Part shown: piece by piece, positions 40,264 through 41,400 of the stretch
Position numbering within the stretch: position 1 is the first letter of the stretch
Layout of the letters: each line of letters starts with the position of its first letter
Origin: Arthrobacter cavernae
Lineage (GTDB): Bacteria > Actinomycetota > Actinomycetes > Actinomycetales > Micrococcaceae
Assembly: GCF_017368795.1 (NCBI RefSeq)
Contig: NZ_JAFNLL010000049.1
Span: 1 to 41,400 of the forward strand
Direction: 5' to 3'
DNA: 41,400 bases
The notes under the pieces: generated by a model
What the model saw: only the letters and a program-made list of their open reading frames with translations
The model's database searches: none
Told to the model about the DNA's origin: nothing
Translations under genes and position numbers: made by a program

Positions 40264-40869
40264 ATGGCCACCTTTAAGATCGGCTACCTCGTCGGGAGCC
40301 TTTCCAGCACTTCCATCAACCGGGTCCTGTCCAAAGCGCTGATCAGCGTGGCGCCGGAGGAGCTTGAATTCACCGAAATCCCCATCAAGGACCTCCCGCT
40401 GTACAGCCAGGACTACGACGCCGACTTCCCGCCCGCCGGCCGGGCCCTGAAGGACGCGATCGCGGACGCGGACGGCATCCTGTTCGTCTCGCCCGAATTC
40501 AACCGATCCATCCCCGGCGCCCTGAAGAACGCCATTGACTGGGGTTCCCGGCCGTGGGGCACCAACTCCTTCGCCCGCAAGCCCACGGGCATCATCGGCA
40601 CCTCGCCCGGCAGCATCGGCACCGCCGTGATGCAGTCTTCCATGCGCAGCGTGCTGAGCTTCCTCGATGCGCCGCAGCTGAACGCCCCGGAGGCCTACAT
40701 CAAGTTCGATCCGGAGGCCTTCGGGGCGGACGGCAGCGTCACGGACGAGGGCACGGCGGCCCTGCTGCGCCACTACATGGAGGAATACAGTGCCTTCGTG
40801 CAGCGTGTGCTGGCCGCCAACGCGCCGGGCCACATCGGCGACGAAACCCCCGACGCCGGGCCACACTGA
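40264..40869 (+). CDS. NADPH-dependent FMN reductase
   Basis: A 201-residue flavodoxin-fold NAD(P)H:flavin/quinone reductase of the ChrR/azoreductase-like group. The FMN phosphate-binding loop is GYLVGSLSSTSINRVL at the N-terminus. FVSPEFNRSIPGALKNAIDW (about 77-96) is the family signature, and GIIGTSPGSIGTAVMQ follows. Such enzymes reduce FMN, quinones or metal ions; the physiological substrate is not evident. The ATG at 40264 has GGAAGGA about eight bases upstream. An 11-bp inverted repeat about 40 bases after the stop may terminate it. Confidence 0.9.
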   Translation: MATFKIGYLVGSLSSTSINRVLSKALISVAPEELEFTEIPIKDLPLYSQDYDADFPPAGRALKDAIADADGILFVSPEFNRSIPGALKNAIDWGSRPWGTNSFARKPTGIIGTSPGSIGTAVMQSSMRSVLSFLDAPQLNAPEAYIKFDPEAFGADGSVTDEGTAALLRHYMEEYSAFVQRVLAANAPGHIGDETPDAGPH

Positions 40870-41013
40870 CGCGCTGAGCAGCAGCCCTCTGCTCTACCTC
40901 CGCGCGAACCGGCAGCAGATGCCCCTTGATTCGGTTCTTGAGGTCATCTGCTGCCAGTTCGGGGTCCTGCGCCCGCTCCCACGGCTGTCCCGGCGTGCCG
41001 CTGCTGACTATCG
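40870..41013 (+). other. Gene-free stretch with an 11-bp inverted repeat
   Basis: GGCAGCAGATG (40911-40921) and CATCTGCTGCC (40945-40955) enclose 23 bases and may act as terminator for the FMN reductase gene. No coding sequence is recognised until the transposase remnant. Confidence 0.45.
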
Positions 41014-41152
41014 GCGCGGTCATCGCCGAGCTGACCCTGACCTGCAGCACCGGCGTCGTTGAAGGGCACATCAACTGGATCAGGATGATCAAACGCCAGA
41101 TATTCGGCCGGGCCGGCTTCAGCTCCTGAGGCAGGAAGTCCTGCTCTCATGA
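41014..41152 (+). pseudogene. ISL3 family transposase C-terminal remnant
   Basis: The frame through 41014-41120 reads AVIAELTLTCSTGVVEGHIN followed by WIRMIKRQIFGRAGF, the conserved C-terminal end of ISL3-type transposases (normally SSGAVEGHVNRIKMIKRQMFGRAGF-like). A stop follows at once in that frame. Moving one base at about 41121 gives LLRQEVLLS and a stop at 41150-41152, the expected end. So only a short, frameshifted tail of the transposase survives; the rest of the gene is absent upstream. Bases 41153-41300 look like the former 3' end of the element. Confidence 0.75.
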
Positions 41153-41303
41153 CCGCAACCGCGCCCGACCCCCGATTCACGAATTCGCGCCAGAACCCCG
41201 AGAATGGCGGTCAGAACGCAGCGCGAGAGCGGTTTACACGTACCTGCGGGATCGCATGCACGAACGGCGGGGAGGGCGCCTGTGTAGATGCAACAAAGAC
41301 TGC

Positions 41304-41400
41304 TGATCCGGGTGGCCACCATTGCGCCGGGCATTTTCGAGACGCCCATGATGGCCGGCCTGCCGCAGGAAGCCCAGGATTCCCTGGGCCAGCAGGTGCC
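41304..41400 (+). pseudogene. 5'-truncated short-chain dehydrogenase, runs off the window
   Basis: The frame reads [20 protein letters not shown] followed by [11 protein letters not shown], the C-terminal third of a short-chain dehydrogenase of the type II 3-hydroxyacyl-CoA dehydrogenase kind, beginning after the catalytic Tyr/Lys. An ATG at 41288 is in frame, but a protein starting there would lack the NAD-binding domain. The homology begins right where the IS remnant ends, which suggests the gene was cut by the element. The 3' end is outside the window. Confidence 0.7.

Overview
The window is a high-GC, gene-dense stretch of an actinobacterial chromosome, most probably Arthrobacter sensu lato (Micrococcaceae). 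This rests on the GC-rich third-position codon use, the 1629-residue NAD-glutamate dehydrogenase, a homoprotocatechuate dioxygenase whose catalytic residues fall at the same positions as in the Brevibacterium/Arthrobacter enzymes, a DUF1876 protein, a three-subunit transhydrogenase, and several apparently leaderless genes. Species assignment is inference.

Layout. 1-12,900 is mostly housekeeping: hisC, a four-helix membrane protein, a small WXG-like helical protein coupled to a serine hydrolase, purB, a histidine phosphatase, the large NAD-dependent glutamate dehydrogenase, a GNAT acetyltransferase, an unknown protein and a hotdog thioesterase. 12,937-13,753 holds two small proteins. 13,763-20,265 (minus strand) is a complete meta-cleavage operon for homoprotocatechuate (3,4-dihydroxyphenylacetate), in the order FAH-RraA fusion, GntR regulator, hpaE, hpaD, hpaH, hpaI. 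It has a GTATAC-type operator in front and a large hairpin between hpaE and hpaD. 20,424-23,226 carries an alpha/beta hydrolase, a second histidine phosphatase, an amidohydrolase and a membrane protein. 23,531-25,429 is a MobA-like flavin hydroxylase behind its own promoter and palindrome. 25,618-29,689 is a PucR regulator divergent from an MFS transporter and guanidino-acid hydrolase operon. mscL and an ACT-domain membrane protein with an apparent frameshift follow.

31,400-36,752 is the most interesting part: an inducible catabolic operon of MFS transporter, GntR/FCD regulator, hydantoin-racemase-like protein, dihydropyrimidinase/hydantoinase-like amidohydrolase and maleate-isomerase/arylmalonate-decarboxylase-like protein. 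The racemase-like protein lacks both catalytic cysteines. The last protein keeps only the second cysteine and has a Gly-Thr-Ser motif as in arylmalonate decarboxylase. Together they suggest uptake, ring opening and decarboxylation or isomerisation of a cyclic amide or ureide whose identity cannot be read from sequence.

The window ends with DUF1876, the pntA1-pntA2-pntB operon (minus strand), an NADPH-dependent FMN reductase, and a decayed ISL3-type transposase remnant next to a 5'-truncated short-chain dehydrogenase. No rRNA, tRNA or CRISPR array was seen.
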